This document shows positions 7,738 to 9,195 of a stretch of DNA of 9,195 nt, piece after piece. The translations under genes and the position numbers were made by a program. Location: contig CAMLFV010000107.1 in the NCBI GenBank assembly GCA_946479395.1, forward strand, positions 1 to 9,195, given 5' to 3'. The stretch is from an uncultured Flavobacterium sp. GTDB lineage: Bacteria > Bacteroidota > Bacteroidia > Flavobacteriales > Flavobacteriaceae. How positions within the stretch are numbered: position 1 is the first letter of the stretch; every line of letters starts with the position of its first letter. The notes under the pieces were generated by a model. The model searched no databases and was not told where the DNA came from. It saw only the letters and a list, made by a program, of their open reading frames with translations.

Positions 7738-7762
7738 TGGCGAGAGCATCTTGCTCGTGCCA
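7738..7762. repeat. REP-like hairpin 1
   Basis: TGGCGAGAGCA (7738-7748) pairs with TGCTCGTGCCA (7752-7762) around a TCT loop, with one G-T wobble and one mismatch. It is clearly more GC-rich than the flanks and interrupts the reading frame of the broken coiled-coil gene. Its reverse complement contains CAAGATGCT, shared with the hairpin at 7003-7017. It is probably a member of a dispersed palindromic intergenic repeat. Confidence 0.5.
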
Positions 7763-7787
7763 AATGCCAAAACAAATAAACCCAGCT

Positions 7788-7811
7788 GCGCAAAGTCTCT
7801 CGACTTTGAGC
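7788..7811. repeat. REP-like hairpin 2
   Basis: GCGCAAAGTC (7788-7797) pairs with GACTTTGAGC (7802-7811) around a TCTC loop, nine of ten pairs with one G/A mismatch. It lies 25 bp from hairpin 1, and the paired arrangement resembles REP elements mobilised by IS200-like REP-associated transposases. No transposase gene is present in the window. Confidence 0.5.
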
Positions 7812-7846
7812 AATAATAAGCAACACAAATCATGTCAGTAGCAGTA

Positions 7847-7909
7847 GAATATGAACGTTGAGGAACAGAAGATGAACGTTGAGCAATAGAAGATGAACGA
7901 TGAGGAACA
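7847..7909. repeat. Three tandem 21-bp repeats
   Basis: The units are 7847-7867, 7868-7888 and 7889-7909, with consensus GAAGATGAACGTTGAGGAAC plus A. Units 1 and 3 each differ from unit 2 at a few positions. A 21-bp period is a multiple of three, but the readable frames contain TGA or TAG in the units, so the array does not encode an intact peptide. It looks like replication-slippage DNA in the spacer ahead of the btuF promoter. Confidence 0.8.
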
Positions 7910-7990
7910 CAAAATCAATCAAAAGCAGTACACATCGTACTAAAATCGGCAATAATTAAACAGAAACTTCAAAAATACTTTTTGTTAAAC

Positions 7991-7998
7991 TATCTTTG
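7991..7998 (+). promoter_or_regulatory. Candidate -7 promoter element for the btuF-like operon
   Basis: TATCTTTG matches TAnnTTTG and lies 19 bp before the ATG at 8018. The -33 position holds only TTC (7968-7970), a weak match. Transcription would start near 8004 and give a very short leader. No cobalamin riboswitch lies between it and the gene. Confidence 0.5.
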
Positions 7999-8017
7999 CG
8001 CAACTAAAAGTGCAAAA

Positions 8018-9145
8018 ATGAATCTATCAAAATACATATTGATAACGGTTTTTATAGCTTTTGTAAGCTGTAAAAAAACGACCGAAACTACAACCGCAAA
8101 AGTTGAAAACAGCATTGAATTCGCCAACGGATTAGAAATACACAACTACAACGATTTTGTTGTAATGAAGGTTACCAAACCTTGGCCAAATGCTACTAAA
8201 ATGTTTACGTACGTTTGCGCAAAATCTAACAAAAACCTGCCCGACAGTTTGGCAAAATACACTTTTATACAAACGCCGGTTAAAAACCTGGTAGCAACGT
8301 CAACCACACATATTTCTTCGATTGTAGCTTTAAATGAAACCGACAAACTGATTGGTTTTCCTAATTTAGATTACATTTCATCTGCTGATGTTCGACAAAA
8401 AATCGATGCAGGAAAAGTAAAAGAATTGTCTGATAAACACAGTTTGAATTTCGAAAAAACGGTGGATCTGCAACCGCAATTAATCGTTGGGTTGAGTATG
8501 GACAGTGAAACGGCAAAATTCAATCAGTTCGAAAAAGCGGGAATTCCTGTCTTATACAATGCCGATTGGGTGGAAACATCGCCTTTGGGAAAAGCAGAAT
8601 GGGTTAAGTTTTTCGGCGTTTTGTTCGATCAGCAGCAAAAAGCCAATGAATATTTTAACAACATCGTTACAGAATACAACAATGCCAAAAAATTAGTTGA
8701 CAACGTAACGAACCGACCAACCATTTTAAGCGGAGCAATTTTTCAGGATGTTTGGTACGTTCCACAAGGCGAAAGCTGGATGGCTGAATTTATAAAAGAT
8801 GCCGGCGGAAATTATTTGTGGAGCGATACAAAAGGCACGGGTAGTTTATCTTTATCGTTTGAAGCCGTTTTTGAAAAAGCTATGAACGGCGATATTTGGA
8901 TTGGTCCGGGCGAATTTACAACGTTCGATCAAATGGTGGCTGCCAACAAGCATTACAGTAATTTTGCTGCGTTTCAAAACAAAAAAATCTATTCGTATTC
9001 TATCAAAAAAGGACCAACAGGTGGTATCATTTTTTACGAAGATGCTCCTAATCGTCCTGATCTTGTTTTGAAAGATTTAATTTCGATACTTCATCCAGAA
9101 GTTTTGCCAAATTACCAACCAGCATTTATTGAATCCTTAAAATAA
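8018..9145 (+). CDS. btuF: ABC transporter substrate-binding lipoprotein, BtuF-like (cobalamin)
   Basis: Starting at the ATG at 8018 gives a 375-residue lipoprotein with signal peptide MNLSKYILITVFIAFVS and lipobox Cys18. A longer frame opens at TTG 7982, but it would bury this signal and overlap the promoter element, so the ATG is preferred. Residues ~90-345 fit the helical-backbone periplasmic binding family (Peripla_BP_2: BtuF, FhuD, FepB). The first lobe begins near VATSTTHISSIVALNETDKL, with LQPQLIVGLS (151-160) and KAGIPVLY (173-180). A long linking helix (about 190-225) follows, and the second lobe includes GDIWIGPGEF and ends with EDAPNRPDLVLKDL, typical of Bacteroidota members. It would hand ligand to an inner-membrane FecCD permease. 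Cobalamin is inferred from the divergent riboswitch-controlled btuB; heme or siderophore use cannot be excluded by sequence. Its TAA overlaps the next start (TAATG). Confidence 0.85.
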   Translation: MNLSKYILITVFIAFVSCKKTTETTTAKVENSIEFANGLEIHNYNDFVVMKVTKPWPNATKMFTYVCAKSNKNLPDSLAKYTFIQTPVKNLVATSTTHISSIVALNETDKLIGFPNLDYISSADVRQKIDAGKVKELSDKHSLNFEKTVDLQPQLIVGLSMDSETAKFNQFEKAGIPVLYNADWVETSPLGKAEWVKFFGVLFDQQQKANEYFNNIVTEYNNAKKLVDNVTNRPTILSGAIFQDVWYVPQGESWMAEFIKDAGGNYLWSDTKGTGSLSLSFEAVFEKAMNGDIWIGPGEFTTFDQMVAANKHYSNFAAFQNKKIYSYSIKKGPTGGIIFYEDAPNRPDLVLKDLISILHPEVLPNYQPAFIESLK

Positions 9146-9195
9146 TGTTTGCAAAATATTCCAAATATCATTTACTTTTTCTTGTATTGCTTGTA
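9145..9195 (+). CDS. Start of a hydrophobic protein, probable FecCD/BtuC permease (partial)
   Basis: An ATG overlaps the preceding TAA by one base and opens a frame that stays open to the window edge. It encodes MFAKYSKYHLLFLVLLV, a short basic N-terminus running into a hydrophobic segment. The overlap implies translational coupling. In binding-protein operons of this type the next gene is normally the FecCD-family permease. Only 17 residues are visible, so the identity rests on context. Confidence 0.6.
   Translation, partial: MFAKYSKYHLLFLVLLV

Noticed and set aside
7626..7826. Minus-strand 66-codon frame in the spacer
   Set aside because: It runs antisense through the coiled-coil remnant and both hairpin repeats, and its sequence is not protein-like beyond chance.
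7847..7909. CRISPR array
   Set aside because: The 21-bp units are directly adjacent with no spacers between them, and there are no cas genes nearby.
8146..8346. Minus-strand frame inside the btuF-like gene
   Set aside because: It is antisense to a complete, well-supported lipoprotein gene.
8505..8696. Plus-strand alternate frame inside the btuF-like gene
   Set aside because: It is an out-of-frame shadow of the substrate-binding domain with no independent features.

Overview
The window is AT-rich and reads as a chromosomal segment from a Bacteroidota bacterium, most likely a member of the Flavobacteriaceae. Three things point there: TAnnTTTG-type -7 promoter elements (one with a TTTG box exactly 19 bp upstream), no clear Shine-Dalgarno sites, and lineage-typical proteins (a topA-neighbourhood type formimidoylglutamase-like protein, a DUF5074-like surface propeller lipoprotein, and a standalone E2 with an ATDKVDSEV lipoyl site). 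Genus cannot be fixed from the sequence alone.

Left part (1-3782), plus strand: an arginase-superfamily hydrolase and a family 2 glycosyltransferase lie 6 bp apart and are probably co-transcribed. A separate promoter candidate precedes a complete lipoyl-bearing 2-oxo acid dehydrogenase E2 gene. A strong hairpin with U-tracts on both strands (3751-3782) ends this transcript and also the convergent vitamin B12 transcript.

Middle part (3805-6909), minus strand: a cobalamin uptake unit. A well-formed promoter fires directly into a cobalamin riboswitch (about 6703-6872), followed by a BtuB-size TonB-dependent receptor and, 1 bp later, a beta-propeller lipoprotein resembling the Bacteroides surface B12-binding protein BtuG. 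Right part (8018-9195), plus strand and divergent: a BtuF-like substrate-binding lipoprotein whose stop codon overlaps the start of a hydrophobic protein, probably the FecCD/BtuC permease, cut off by the window edge. Together they would form a full import path: surface capture (BtuG-like), outer-membrane passage (BtuB), periplasmic-side capture (BtuF) and inner-membrane ABC transport (BtuC onward).

Between the two divergent B12 transcripts lies about 1.1 kb of accessory or decaying DNA (6910-7990). It holds a hairpin cluster (6963-7017), a broken gene for a membrane-anchored coiled-coil protein with two in-frame stops (7384-7728), a second, GC-richer hairpin pair in the opposite apparent orientation (7738-7811), and three tandem 21-bp repeats (7847-7909). 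The gene content is largely recognisable. The least explained material is this spacer, and the most biologically useful inference is the riboswitch-BtuB-BtuG-like arrangement.
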